Shown here piece by piece: positions 19,064-27,879 of a DNA stretch of 64,000 bases (the stretch's first letter is position 1; each line of letters starts with the position of its first letter). This DNA is from Polynucleobacter sp. JS-Safj-400b-B2 (GTDB lineage Bacteria > Pseudomonadota > Gammaproteobacteria > Burkholderiales > Burkholderiaceae), in NCBI RefSeq assembly GCF_018881975.1, contig NZ_JACVPJ010000009.1:1-64000 (forward strand). The letters are read 5' to 3'. The translations under genes and the position numbers were made by a program. The notes under the pieces are model-generated. The model saw nothing but the letters and a program-made list of their open reading frames with translations, was not told where the DNA came from and made no database searches.

Positions 19064-19324
19064 ATGGCTCCAGCACTTAAAGTAGAGCAAACGATCCAAG
19101 AATGGGGAAATGGTCTTGGTGTCAGGATTACATCACCCGTTGCTAAAGCAGCACATCTTTCGCAAGGCGTTCCAATCTCAGTTGAAGTCGTCAAAAATGG
19201 AGTACTTCTCAGAGTCGTAGGTAAACCTAAACTAAGCCTCAATCAAAAACTAAAGGCCTATGATCCAGAGCTACATGGTGGTGAAATCATGAATTGCTCC
19301 CCCATTGGTAAAGAAATTATTTAA
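19064..19324 (+). CDS. mazE: AbrB/MazE-family antitoxin
   Basis: The 86-residue product contains the swapped-hairpin AbrB DNA-binding signature: IQEWGNGLGVRITSPVAKAA followed by GVPISVEVVKNGVLLRVV. The C-terminal part, LKAYDPELHGGEIMNCSPIG, is the flexible toxin-binding tail found in MazE and ChpBI types. A TTAGGAG Shine-Dalgarno site precedes the ATG. Its stop codon overlaps the start of the toxin gene in TAATG, so the two are translationally coupled. It should bind its own promoter and neutralise the MazF-like partner. Confidence 0.88.
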   Translation: MAPALKVEQTIQEWGNGLGVRITSPVAKAAHLSQGVPISVEVVKNGVLLRVVGKPKLSLNQKLKAYDPELHGGEIMNCSPIGKEII

Positions 19325-19692
19325 TGGTTGAAAAATTGAAACTCTGGGTTCCAGAGCGCAGGGATATGATCTGGATTAATTTCAATCCGCAATCAGGAAA
19401 AGAAATGAAGGATGAGCATCCAATGCTCGTTATTTCACCAAAACCTTTTAATGAAAAAACCGGCATTGTGATTGGTCTACCAATGACACACGCGCAATTT
19501 AACGAAACCAATCCCTTTGCCATTAAGTTTTCAATAGGAAAAGGTGATCCCGCATATATCTTGACCCATCAACCAAAGTCTTTTGATTGGCGCCTTCGAA
19601 ATGCCAGACCACATCCTTGGAAAAGTCTCTCGCCTGCTCTTTTTCAAGAGGCATGCGAAGGATTAAATTCCATCATTGAAATTACCCATTAA
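19324..19692 (+). CDS. mazF: MazF-family toxin (mRNA interferase)
   Basis: MazF toxins cut single-stranded RNA at short motifs. The 122-residue product contains RRDMIWINFNPQSGKEMKDE, HPMLVISPKPFNEKTGIVIG and LPMTHAQ, matching the PemK/MazF beta-barrel with the conserved R/D and QSG-like loop. It is slightly longer than E. coli MazF (111 residues). No frame damage is visible, unlike the other two toxin genes in this window. It is coupled to the antitoxin and followed after 24 bases by a phosphohexomutase gene that probably has its own expression signals. Confidence 0.88.
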   Translation: MVEKLKLWVPERRDMIWINFNPQSGKEMKDEHPMLVISPKPFNEKTGIVIGLPMTHAQFNETNPFAIKFSIGKGDPAYILTHQPKSFDWRLRNARPHPWKSLSPALFQEACEGLNSIIEITH

Positions 19693-19716
19693 CACCAACT
19701 CTATTTAGGACCTACC

Positions 19717-21102
19717 GTGCAACTCTCTCCTTCTATTTTCAAAGCTTATGACATTCGCGGCATCATTGATGAGACTGTAGATCCATCAATTGCCAAACTT
19801 ATTGGTCAAGCATTTGGTACGGAGATGCGTGAACTCGGTGAAACCGAAATCGTAATCGGACGCGATGGCCGCTTATCAGGCCCTAGTTTGATTGAGGCAT
19901 TAACCGAAGGCCTACTTTCTACCGGTATCAATGTGATTGATCTGGGTATGGTTGCAACACCCATGGTGTACTTTGGTGCAAACCAAGAGATCGATGGCAA
20001 AAAGCCGAAGTCCGGCATTATGATCACTGGTAGCCATAACCCACCCAATTACAACGGCTTCAAGATGGTTCTTGGTGGTGCTGCAATCTATGGCGATCAA
20101 GTACAGAATCTGCGTAAGCGAATTGAAGCCAAGCAATTTGCTACGGGCCAAGGAACCAGAAGCAGCTTTGATATTTTCCCCATGTACTTAGAGCGCATTG
20201 TGAGTGATGTTAAGTTAGCTCGTCCCATGAAGATTGCTGTTGATTGCGGTAATGGTGTTGGTGGCGCATTTGCGGGAAAACTTTTTAGAGCTTTAGGATG
20301 TGAAGTAGAAGAAATCTTCTGTGAAGTCGATGGCCATTTTCCGAATCACCATCCAGATCCTGCGCATATTGAGAACTTACAAGATCTCATCAAGAACTTA
20401 CAAACTACCGATAATGAATTAGGCCTCGCTTTTGATGGCGATGCCGATCGTTTGGGCGTTGTGACTAAAGATGGTCAAGTGATTTTCCCAGACCGTCAAA
20501 TGATGCTCTTTGCTAAAGATGTACTCTCACGCAATCCTGGTGGTCAAATTATTTATGACGTGAAGTGCACTCGCAACCTAGCAACCTACGTGAAGCAACA
20601 TGGTGGCGAGCCTTTGATGTGGAAAACAGGCCACTCTTTAGTAAAAGCCAAACTCAAAGAAACTGGCGCACCACTTGCAGGTGAAATGTCTGGTCACATC
20701 TTCTTTAAAGACCGTTGGTTTGGATTTGATGATGGTCTTTACACCGGCGCACGCTTACTGGAGATTCTTTCTAAGGAGAAAGATCCAAATGCAACGCTCA
20801 ATGACTTGCCAAATGCCATTTGCACGCCTGAACTGCAATTAGCTTGTGCAGAAGGCGAGCCATTTGCTTTACTGGAAACCATTAAGGCGAATGCCAAGTT
20901 TCCAACTTCTGAATCGATCAACACAATTGATGGTGTGCGTGTGGAATATGCCGATGGCTTTGGTCTTGCCCGCCCTTCGAATACAACGCCTGTTGTAGTG
21001 ATGCGCTTTGAAGCAGATAGTGAAGAGGCTATCAAACGTATTCAGGCAGAGTTTAAAGATGCTTTGCTTGCCGCCAAGCCAGAAGCTCAGCTTCCATTCT
21101 AG
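19717..21102 (+). CDS. Phosphomannomutase/phosphoglucomutase (AlgC-type)
   Basis: This enzyme moves phosphate between C1 and C6 of mannose or glucose phosphate for lipopolysaccharide and exopolysaccharide precursors. The 461-residue product has the N-terminal FKAYDIRGIIDETV, the active-site serine loop MITGSHNPPNYNGFKMVL, the metal loop LAFDGDADRLGVV, the sugar-binding AGEMSGHIFFKDRW, and a C-terminal phosphate-binding region ARPSNTTPVVVMRFEA. Length matches P. aeruginosa AlgC (463). The choice between ManB and Pgm activity cannot be made from sequence. Pgi upstream is a functional neighbour in hexose phosphate supply. Confidence 0.93.
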   Translation: MQLSPSIFKAYDIRGIIDETVDPSIAKLIGQAFGTEMRELGETEIVIGRDGRLSGPSLIEALTEGLLSTGINVIDLGMVATPMVYFGANQEIDGKKPKSGIMITGSHNPPNYNGFKMVLGGAAIYGDQVQNLRKRIEAKQFATGQGTRSSFDIFPMYLERIVSDVKLARPMKIAVDCGNGVGGAFAGKLFRALGCEVEEIFCEVDGHFPNHHPDPAHIENLQDLIKNLQTTDNELGLAFDGDADRLGVVTKDGQVIFPDRQMMLFAKDVLSRNPGGQIIYDVKCTRNLATYVKQHGGEPLMWKTGHSLVKAKLKETGAPLAGEMSGHIFFKDRWFGFDDGLYTGARLLEILSKEKDPNATLNDLPNAICTPELQLACAEGEPFALLETIKANAKFPTSESINTIDGVRVEYADGFGLARPSNTTPVVVMRFEADSEEAIKRIQAEFKDALLAAKPEAQLPF

Positions 21103-21141
21103 TAATTCAATAAAGATTATTAGGGTCAAGTAAGATTTCGT

Positions 21142-22269
21142 ATGAATTCAATTGTTAGCACCCCTATTTCCTTTGATTACCCCCAGCAAGATTCTACTGG
21201 AGTGACTTGTACCGCCAAAGCTTGGGCTAAGACCCCTCCCCAGCTTCATGGCGCTGAAAAAGCAGTCGTCATTGCTCGTATCAAGCAATTGCTAGTTGAA
21301 AAAGATGCCGCTTTAGTTGCTCATTACTATGTAGATGGCGATATTCAAGACTTAGCCTTGGAGACAGGTGGTTATGTTGCCGACTCCTTAGAGATGGCAC
21401 GCTTTGGTAAAAACCACTCTGCGAAGAATCTCATTGTTGCCGGTGTGCGCTTTATGGGTGAATCTGCCAAGATCCTCAGTCCAGAAAAACGCGTCTTCAT
21501 GCCCGATCTTGATGCAACCTGCTCTTTAGACTTAGGTTGCGATGCTGCAGACTTTGCTACGTTTAGAGCAGTACATCCTGATCGTGTTGTTGTGGTGTAT
21601 GCCAATACTAGCGCCGCAGTTAAAGCGCAAGCAGATTGGATGGTAACGAGTTCATGCGCGTTAGCCATCGTGCATCAACTAAAAGTTGAGGGCAAAAAGA
21701 TTTTGTGGGCACCAGATCGTCATTTAGGTCGCTACATTCAAGAACAAACTGGTGCAGATATGTTGTTGTGGAACGGTGCTTGCATTGTTCATGATGAATT
21801 TAAAGCCGTTGAATTAGAGATGCTAAAAGCGGCTCACCCCAATGCCATGGTCTTGGTTCACCCTGAATCTCCGCAAGCTGTTGTTGACCTGGCAGACGTT
21901 GTGGGCTCTACTTCTGCCATGATTAAAGCCGTTGTTGAAGGTACAGCTACTGAATATATTGTTGCAACCGATAACGGCATCTTGCATCGCATGCGCCAAT
22001 TGGCGCCGAATAAGAAATTGATCGAAGCTCCAACTGCTGGTAATAGTGCAACGTGTAAGAGCTGCGCCCACTGCCCATGGATGGCCATGAATGGCTTACA
22101 AGGTATTTTGGATTGCCTAGAAAATGCTTCTGGTGAAATCTTCATCGAAGAGCCTATTCGTGTTGAGGCATTAGGCTGCATAGAGCGTATGCTCGATTTC
22201 ACCAAGAATCATCCCGACCTCTTAGCTAAAGCACAGCATGGCTTTGTAAAGAATATTGGTGCTGCTTAA
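21142..22269 (+). CDS. nadA: Quinolinate synthase A
   Basis: NadA condenses iminoaspartate with dihydroxyacetone phosphate to quinolinate using a [4Fe-4S] cluster. The 375-residue product has [44 protein letters not shown] and a C-terminal [13 protein letters not shown], supplying the cluster cysteines, plus [13 protein letters not shown]. Length is typical for the proteobacterial type. nadC follows after a 42-base gap and nadB lies convergent beyond it, so the three steps of de novo NAD synthesis are clustered. Confidence 0.97.
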   Translation: MNSIVSTPISFDYPQQDSTGVTCTAKAWAKTPPQLHGAEKAVVIARIKQLLVEKDAALVAHYYVDGDIQDLALETGGYVADSLEMARFGKNHSAKNLIVAGVRFMGESAKILSPEKRVFMPDLDATCSLDLGCDAADFATFRAVHPDRVVVVYANTSAAVKAQADWMVTSSCALAIVHQLKVEGKKILWAPDRHLGRYIQEQTGADMLLWNGACIVHDEFKAVELEMLKAAHPNAMVLVHPESPQAVVDLADVVGSTSAMIKAVVEGTATEYIVATDNGILHRMRQLAPNKKLIEAPTAGNSATCKSCAHCPWMAMNGLQGILDCLENASGEIFIEEPIRVEALGCIERMLDFTKNHPDLLAKAQHGFVKNIGAA

Positions 22270-22311
22270 TTTAAGTTTTTTACTTTTTCTTTTAGATAGA
22301 TATTGTTTGTC

Positions 22312-23166
22312 ATGTTTGATTACAACGAAACTTTAGAGCAAGCTCGCCAACGCAATATTCATGACGCGCTGATGGAAGATATCGGTACTGGCGATTGGAC
22401 GGCTAAACTCGTTCCTAGCAAGCCAGTAAAGGCACAACTCATTGTTCGTCAAGAAGCTGTTCTTTGCGGTGTGGATTGGTTTGAGGGCACACTAAAGAAG
22501 CTAGACCCCAATGCGAAGGTCACCTGGCATTATCTTGAAGGCGATCTCATGAGGCCTGATACCAAAGTTTGTGATATCGAAGCCGACTCTCAGGCACTAC
22601 TCTCTGCTGAGCGTACTTGCATTAATTTCCTGCAAACACTTTCGTGGACGGCCAGCATTACGCGACAGCACGTGGATGCAATTGCAGGTGTCAGCCCCAA
22701 CCCTAAAGGTTGTGCTGTACTGGATACTCGCAAGACTGTTCCGGGATTACGACAGGCTCAGAAGTACGCAGTGCTAGTGGGCGGCGGCAAGAATCAACGC
22801 CTAGCCCTATGGCATGGCATCCTCATTAAAGAAAACCATATTGCCGCTGCCGGCAGCGTGACTGCCGCCCTGAAAAATGCTCAGGCTTTAAATGCTGGTG
22901 TGGATATTCAGATTGAAGTAGAAAACTTTGCTGAACTTGAAGAAGCTTTGGCTGCAGGAGCCAAGAGTATCTTAATCGACAACTTCAATACTGATCAGAT
23001 GAAGCAAGCGGTTGCCATCAATGCTGGACGCGCTTTACTGGAAGCTTCTGGCGGTATTAATTTAGATCAAATGCGCGCTATTGCTGCTACTGGAGTTGAT
23101 CGCATCTCCCTTGGCAAGCTCACTAAGGATGTGCATGCAGTTGATTTCTCGATGCGCATTTTGTAG
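22312..23166 (+). CDS. nadC: Nicotinate-nucleotide pyrophosphorylase (carboxylating)
   Basis: NadC converts quinolinate and PRPP to nicotinate mononucleotide. The 284-residue product has ALMEDIGTGDWTAKLVP near the start, ERTCINFLQTLSWTAS, VLDTRKTVPGLRQAQKYAV, NQRLALWHGILIKENHI and GVDRISLGKLTKDV, all diagnostic. I chose ATG 22312 over the in-frame TTG at 22303. It ends 26 bases before the convergent nadB stop. Confidence 0.96.
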   Translation: MFDYNETLEQARQRNIHDALMEDIGTGDWTAKLVPSKPVKAQLIVRQEAVLCGVDWFEGTLKKLDPNAKVTWHYLEGDLMRPDTKVCDIEADSQALLSAERTCINFLQTLSWTASITRQHVDAIAGVSPNPKGCAVLDTRKTVPGLRQAQKYAVLVGGGKNQRLALWHGILIKENHIAAAGSVTAALKNAQALNAGVDIQIEVENFAELEEALAAGAKSILIDNFNTDQMKQAVAINAGRALLEASGGINLDQMRAIAATGVDRISLGKLTKDVHAVDFSMRIL

Positions 23167-23192
23167 TAAAGGTGGTCTTAAACTTAAAAGAC

Positions 23193-24851
23193 TTAAGAGA
23201 CAGAATCGCTCTCAGAGCCCTCTGCCTGAGGAGTCAGGATAGTTGGATAAGAAACTGCCCAAGTACCTGGGTAATCGCGGCTGTAATGAAGTCCACGGCT
23301 TTCTCTGCGCATTAAGGCTGAGCGTACGATGAGCTCGGCACATTCCAATAGGTTTCTGAGCTCAATCAGGTCACGGGTGACCTTAAAGTTAGCGTAATAC
23401 TCTTGAACTTCGTAACGCAGCAATTTGATGCGATGAAGCGCTCGCTCCAACCGGCGGTTAGTTCTAACGATGCCGACGTAGTTCCACATCAATGAGCGTA
23501 ACTCATCCCAGTTATGGGCGATGACTACCTGCTCATCCGCATCCTCAACCTGACTCTCATCCCATAAGGGAAGATCTGGCATTACTGGGGTCTTGAGATT
23601 GGATATGTCTTCTGCTGCTGCCTTACCGATGACTACACATTCTAATAATGAGTTGCTAGCCAAACGATTAGCACCATGCAGGCCGGTATACGTCGCTTCA
23701 CCTACCGCATAGAGTCCTGGTAAATCGGTGCGCCCTTTGAGATCGGTCACCACGCCACCACAGGTGTAGTGTGCAGCAGGAACAACCGGAATAGGTTCTT
23801 TGGTAATGTCTAAGCCAAGACTCATGCAGCGTGCATAGATCATTGGGAAATGCTCTTTAATAAATGCTTCGCCTAAATGAGTGGCATCTAGATGAACATA
23901 ATCTAAGCCGTGCTTCTTCATTTCGAAGTCGATTGCTCTTGCAACAATGTCACGCGGGGCTAATTCATTACGGTCATCATGCTCTGGCATAAAGCGGGTG
24001 CCATCAGGCAATTTCAGTAAGCCGCCCTCACCACGCATGGCTTCAGTAATTAGGAAGGTACGATCGCTGGGGTGATACAAGCAAGTTGGATGAAACTGAA
24101 TAAATTCCATATTACCTACGCGGCAACCTGCTCGCCAGGCCATGGCGATGCCATCGCCAGTGGCGGTATCGGGGTTACTAGTGTAGCGATAGACTTTGCC
24201 TACGCCACCAGTGGCCAATACCACTGACTTTGCTTCAATCGTTTCTACGCGATTATTTTTTATGTCAAGTGCATACACACCGTAACAACGATTAGGCTTT
24301 GTGCGCTGTGTCTTTGCATCTAGCTGGCGATTGGTAATGAGATCGAGTGCAATCCAATGCTCCAGGATCTGAATATTTTTATGGGCCTTGGCTTTATCCA
24401 GCAGTACTTCATGAATGGCTTTACCAGTGGCATCTGCAGCATGAGCAATGCGGCGATGACTGTGTCCACCTTCACGTGTTAAGTGCAAACCCATTGGACC
24501 GGATTTATCTTCTGTGAATGGAACACCCTGCTCTACCAACCAACGAATCGCATCAGCACTCTCTTCGGCGATATAGCGTGCTGTGGATTCGACCACAAGC
24601 CCTGCGCCGGCATCTAAGGTGTCGGCTACATGCGAATCAATACTGTCATGCTCTTTATCTACAACCCCAACAATGCCGCCTTGTGCCCAAGCGGTTGCTG
24701 CCTCACCTAGGCCGCGCTTAGCCATCAAAATCACTGGCTGAGACTCGGCCATGTGGAGGGCAACAGTCAATCCAGCTAATCCAGCCCCAATGATGAGAAC
24801 AGGAAGCTCGGCTTTTGAGGGAGTATTTACGGAGTGTTTGGAACTGGCCAT
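23193..24851 (-). CDS. nadB: L-aspartate oxidase
   Basis: NadB oxidises L-aspartate to iminoaspartate for NadA. The 552-residue flavoprotein begins with LPVLIIGAGLAGLTVALHMA (FAD binding), then GEAATAWAQGGIVGVVD, THEGGHSHRRI-like LTREGGHSHRRIAHAADATG, MEFIQFHPTCLYHP and HYTCGGVVTDLKGRTDLPGL with GLHGANRLASNSLLECVV. The C-terminal helical domain has RTNRRLERALHRI. It is convergent with nadC, completing the de novo NAD pathway. Confidence 0.97.
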   Translation of the reverse strand: MASSKHSVNTPSKAELPVLIIGAGLAGLTVALHMAESQPVILMAKRGLGEAATAWAQGGIVGVVDKEHDSIDSHVADTLDAGAGLVVESTARYIAEESADAIRWLVEQGVPFTEDKSGPMGLHLTREGGHSHRRIAHAADATGKAIHEVLLDKAKAHKNIQILEHWIALDLITNRQLDAKTQRTKPNRCYGVYALDIKNNRVETIEAKSVVLATGGVGKVYRYTSNPDTATGDGIAMAWRAGCRVGNMEFIQFHPTCLYHPSDRTFLITEAMRGEGGLLKLPDGTRFMPEHDDRNELAPRDIVARAIDFEMKKHGLDYVHLDATHLGEAFIKEHFPMIYARCMSLGLDITKEPIPVVPAAHYTCGGVVTDLKGRTDLPGLYAVGEATYTGLHGANRLASNSLLECVVIGKAAAEDISNLKTPVMPDLPLWDESQVEDADEQVVIAHNWDELRSLMWNYVGIVRTNRRLERALHRIKLLRYEVQEYYANFKVTRDLIELRNLLECAELIVRSALMRRESRGLHYSRDYPGTWAVSYPTILTPQAEGSESDSVS

Positions 24852-24895
24852 AGAGGGTTCATTCTAAAGGGCAATTAACTTCACCGGTTTAAATA

Positions 24896-24924
24896 CAAAA
24901 AGGCTCCTTGTGGGAGCCCTTTTG
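24896..24924 (-). terminator. Terminator of the formate dehydrogenase operon
   Basis: GGCTCC at 24902-24907 pairs with GGAGCC at 24913-24918 around TTGTG, with A-tract on one side and TTTT on the other. On the minus strand the hairpin is followed by CTTTTTGTATTT, 20 bases beyond the fdsA stop. Confidence 0.85.
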
Positions 24925-24943
24925 TGATTTGCTGCAACGGTGC

Positions 24944-27838
24944 TTAAACGTTAGACATTTCCTTAGATCCACCCGGGGAATTCGTACCGTACCCCATGAT
25001 CTTGGCCACTTCACCGCCTTTAGAGAGCTTCACAGCACAATACTTAAACTCTGGAATCTTGCCAAATGGATCTAGCGCTGAATTGGTAATCAAGTTGGCG
25101 GCAGCCTCATAGTAGGCAAACGGAATAAAGATTACGCCTCTCGGTGTGCCATCATCCCTTCTCACGTGGATACCGACTTCACCACGACGAGACTGAACAG
25201 TAATCACATCGCCAGCAGAAACGCCTAGCTGAGTCATATCTTCACCATTCATCGAAACAGTAGCCATAGGCTCAATCGCATCAAGCACGGTGGCACGACG
25301 CGTCATACTGCCTGTATGCCAATGTTCTAACTGACGACCAGTGATCAATACAAAGGGGTATTCAGTATCTGGGCGCTCATTAGCAGGAATGATATCGGCT
25401 GGGACTAACTTCACCCTGCCATCTTTGGTATCAAACTTGTCATTAAACACAATTGGACGACCCGGGTCTTCAGCAGACAAGCAAGGGTAGGTAACGCTAG
25501 ATTCTTTTTCTAAGCGCTCCCAAGTAATACCATTGATAGCACCATGCATGGCTTGACGCATTTCGTCATAAACCTCAGCAACACCGGCATCAGGACCTTG
25601 GTAATTCCAGTTCAAGCCCATGCCTTTAGCGATTTGCTGAATAATCCACAAGTCAGGCTTTGCATCGCCAGGAGGATTAATCGCTTTCTTACCCATCTGC
25701 ACCATACGGTCTGTATTGCTAGCAGTGCCAACCTTTTCGGGCCAAGCGCTTGCAGGCAAGACGACGTCAGCAAGTAATGCTGTTTCAGTCATGAAGATAT
25801 CTTGTACAACCAAATGCTCTAAGGCTGCCAATGCATGACGCGCATGATTCAAATCAGGGTCACTCATTGCAGGGTTTTCACCTTCGACAAACATGCCGCG
25901 AATCTTGTCTGGATCAGAATCAGGAGCAGTGATCTTATGCATGATCTCCACCACGGTATAGCCAGGTTTTTTATCTAATGGCGTACCCCAGAACTTCTCA
26001 AACCAAGCATGCGCCTCTGGATTATCAACGCGCTGATAGTTCGGGAACATCATCGGAATCAAACCGGCATCACTAGCACCTTGCACGTTGTTTTGACCAC
26101 GCAATGGATGCAAACCTGATCCAGGCTTACCAATTTGACCGGTGATACTAACCAAAGCGATTAAGCAGCGTGCATTATCGGTACCGTGCACGTGTTGACT
26201 TACACCCATGCCCCATAAAATCATGGCTGACTTGGTGGTAGCAAACTCTCTCGCCACTTCGCGCAAGATTTCTGCCGGGATACCGCAGATTGGCGCCATT
26301 GCTTCAGGGCTGTAGCCCTTAATGTTTTCTTTTAAGGCTTCAAAGTTATTCGAGCGATTTTGAATAAAGTCTTTATCAACCAAGCCTTCTTCAATAATCG
26401 TGTAGATCATGGCATTGAGCATCGCCACATCAGTGTCTGGCTTAAATTGCATTGTGCGCCATGCATGCTTGCTGATTTCGGTTGCACGTGGGTCGCATAA
26501 GACAATTTTGGCGCCACGCTTAGCAGCATTCTTGAACCAAGTAGCGGCAACCGGGTGGTTTGCAGTTGGATTAGATCCAATCAAGAAAATCATACTGGAG
26601 TGCTCAACGTCATTCACTTGATTACTTACCGCGCCAGAGCCAACGCCCTCGAGAAGCGCAGCAACAGATGATGCATGGCAAAGACGTGTGCAATGGTCTA
26701 CGTTATTGCTACCAAAACCTGTGCGAACCAACTTCTGGAATAGATAAGCTTCTTCATTGCTACCTTTTGCAGAACCAAAACCAGCCAATACTTTTAAGCC
26801 GTGTTGATCTTTTAACTTCTTCAGTCCACCAGCAGCAAATTCCAAAGCTTCTTCCCAAGTGGCTTCACGGAAAATATCGGACCAGTCTTGTTTGCCTTCC
26901 AGGATGGACTCATCCTTAGGAACACCTGCTTTACGAATTAATGGCTTAGTGAGGCGTTGTGGATTATGGATATAGTCCATACCAAAACGGCCTTTAACGC
27001 AGAGGCGATTGTGATTAGCCGGTCCATCACGACCTTCAACACTGACAATCTTTTCGTCTTTGACGTTGTAAGTAATTTGGCAACCAACGCCACAGAATGG
27101 ACAAACGGAGTCTACTTTGCGATCGACTGTTTGTGAGCCAATTAAACCCTTAGGCATCAATGCGCCAGTTGGGCAAGCCTGCACACACTCGCCGCAAGCC
27201 ACGCAAGTACTTTCACCCATCGGGTCATTTAGATCAAATACGATCTCGCTGTGACCACCACGCATAGCGTAACCGATCACATCATTAACCTGCTCTTCAC
27301 GGCATGCACGTACACAACGATTACATTGAATACAGGCATCTAAGTTCACAGCCATCGCTGGATGTGAAATATCACTACTTACCTTCTCACGTCGTAATGC
27401 TTTGAGCTCGGGTCGAACCGTGACATCCATGCGTGCTGCCCAGGTGCTGAGTTCGCCATGTTGATTTTTTTGCTCTTCTTCCTTGCTGTCTCCAACCCAC
27501 TTAAATCCTTCGTCTGGCATATCGGAGAGCAACATCTCGAGAACTAACTTTTGACTCTTTACAGCACGCTCGCTATTGGCTTTTACTTCCATACCTGGAG
27601 TAGCGCTTCTGCAGCAACTTGGTGCCAAAGTACGCTCGCCATTAATTTCCACTACGCATGCGCGGCAGTTACCATCTGGGCGATAGCCATCTTTAAAACA
27701 CAGATGCGGAATATCAATACCGTGGCGTTTGGCAGCCTTGAGAATCGTTTCACCTTCGTAGGAAATGATTGTTTGGCCGTCTAGCTTGAACTCAACCGTT
27801 TGCAGTTCGAGTTCTTTAGGATTTGTGGGTGCGTTCAT
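24944..27838 (-). CDS. fdsA: NAD-dependent formate dehydrogenase, molybdopterin catalytic (alpha) subunit
   Basis: The catalytic subunit oxidises formate to CO2 at a bis-MGD molybdenum site. The 964-residue protein has an N-terminal [2Fe-2S] domain (GYRPDGNCRACVVEINGER), two [4Fe-4S] motifs (CIQCNRCVRACREE and CVACGECVQACP), a further cluster CPFCGVGCQITYNV, and a molybdopterin oxidoreductase body. The metal-ligand loop reads NVDHCTRLCHASSVAALLEG with cysteine, so this is not a selenoenzyme. The C-terminal domain has FVLITGRQLEHWHTGSMTRR. It follows the fused NAD-binding subunit by 41 bases. No fdsD or fdsC is seen beside it. Confidence 0.95.
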   Translation of the reverse strand: MNAPTNPKELELQTVEFKLDGQTIISYEGETILKAAKRHGIDIPHLCFKDGYRPDGNCRACVVEINGERTLAPSCCRSATPGMEVKANSERAVKSQKLVLEMLLSDMPDEGFKWVGDSKEEEQKNQHGELSTWAARMDVTVRPELKALRREKVSSDISHPAMAVNLDACIQCNRCVRACREEQVNDVIGYAMRGGHSEIVFDLNDPMGESTCVACGECVQACPTGALMPKGLIGSQTVDRKVDSVCPFCGVGCQITYNVKDEKIVSVEGRDGPANHNRLCVKGRFGMDYIHNPQRLTKPLIRKAGVPKDESILEGKQDWSDIFREATWEEALEFAAGGLKKLKDQHGLKVLAGFGSAKGSNEEAYLFQKLVRTGFGSNNVDHCTRLCHASSVAALLEGVGSGAVSNQVNDVEHSSMIFLIGSNPTANHPVAATWFKNAAKRGAKIVLCDPRATEISKHAWRTMQFKPDTDVAMLNAMIYTIIEEGLVDKDFIQNRSNNFEALKENIKGYSPEAMAPICGIPAEILREVAREFATTKSAMILWGMGVSQHVHGTDNARCLIALVSITGQIGKPGSGLHPLRGQNNVQGASDAGLIPMMFPNYQRVDNPEAHAWFEKFWGTPLDKKPGYTVVEIMHKITAPDSDPDKIRGMFVEGENPAMSDPDLNHARHALAALEHLVVQDIFMTETALLADVVLPASAWPEKVGTASNTDRMVQMGKKAINPPGDAKPDLWIIQQIAKGMGLNWNYQGPDAGVAEVYDEMRQAMHGAINGITWERLEKESSVTYPCLSAEDPGRPIVFNDKFDTKDGRVKLVPADIIPANERPDTEYPFVLITGRQLEHWHTGSMTRRATVLDAIEPMATVSMNGEDMTQLGVSAGDVITVQSRRGEVGIHVRRDDGTPRGVIFIPFAYYEAAANLITNSALDPFGKIPEFKYCAVKLSKGGEVAKIMGYGTNSPGGSKEMSNV

Positions 27839-27879
27839 GTTTGTCTCGTTATTCCCTGAATGGTGTTTAAGCGACTTCC

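Noticed and set aside
24944-27838. Possible selenocysteine in formate dehydrogenase
   Set aside because: The metal-ligand position reads HCTRLCHASS with TGC/TGT-type cysteine and no in-frame TGA, so it is a normal cysteine enzyme.
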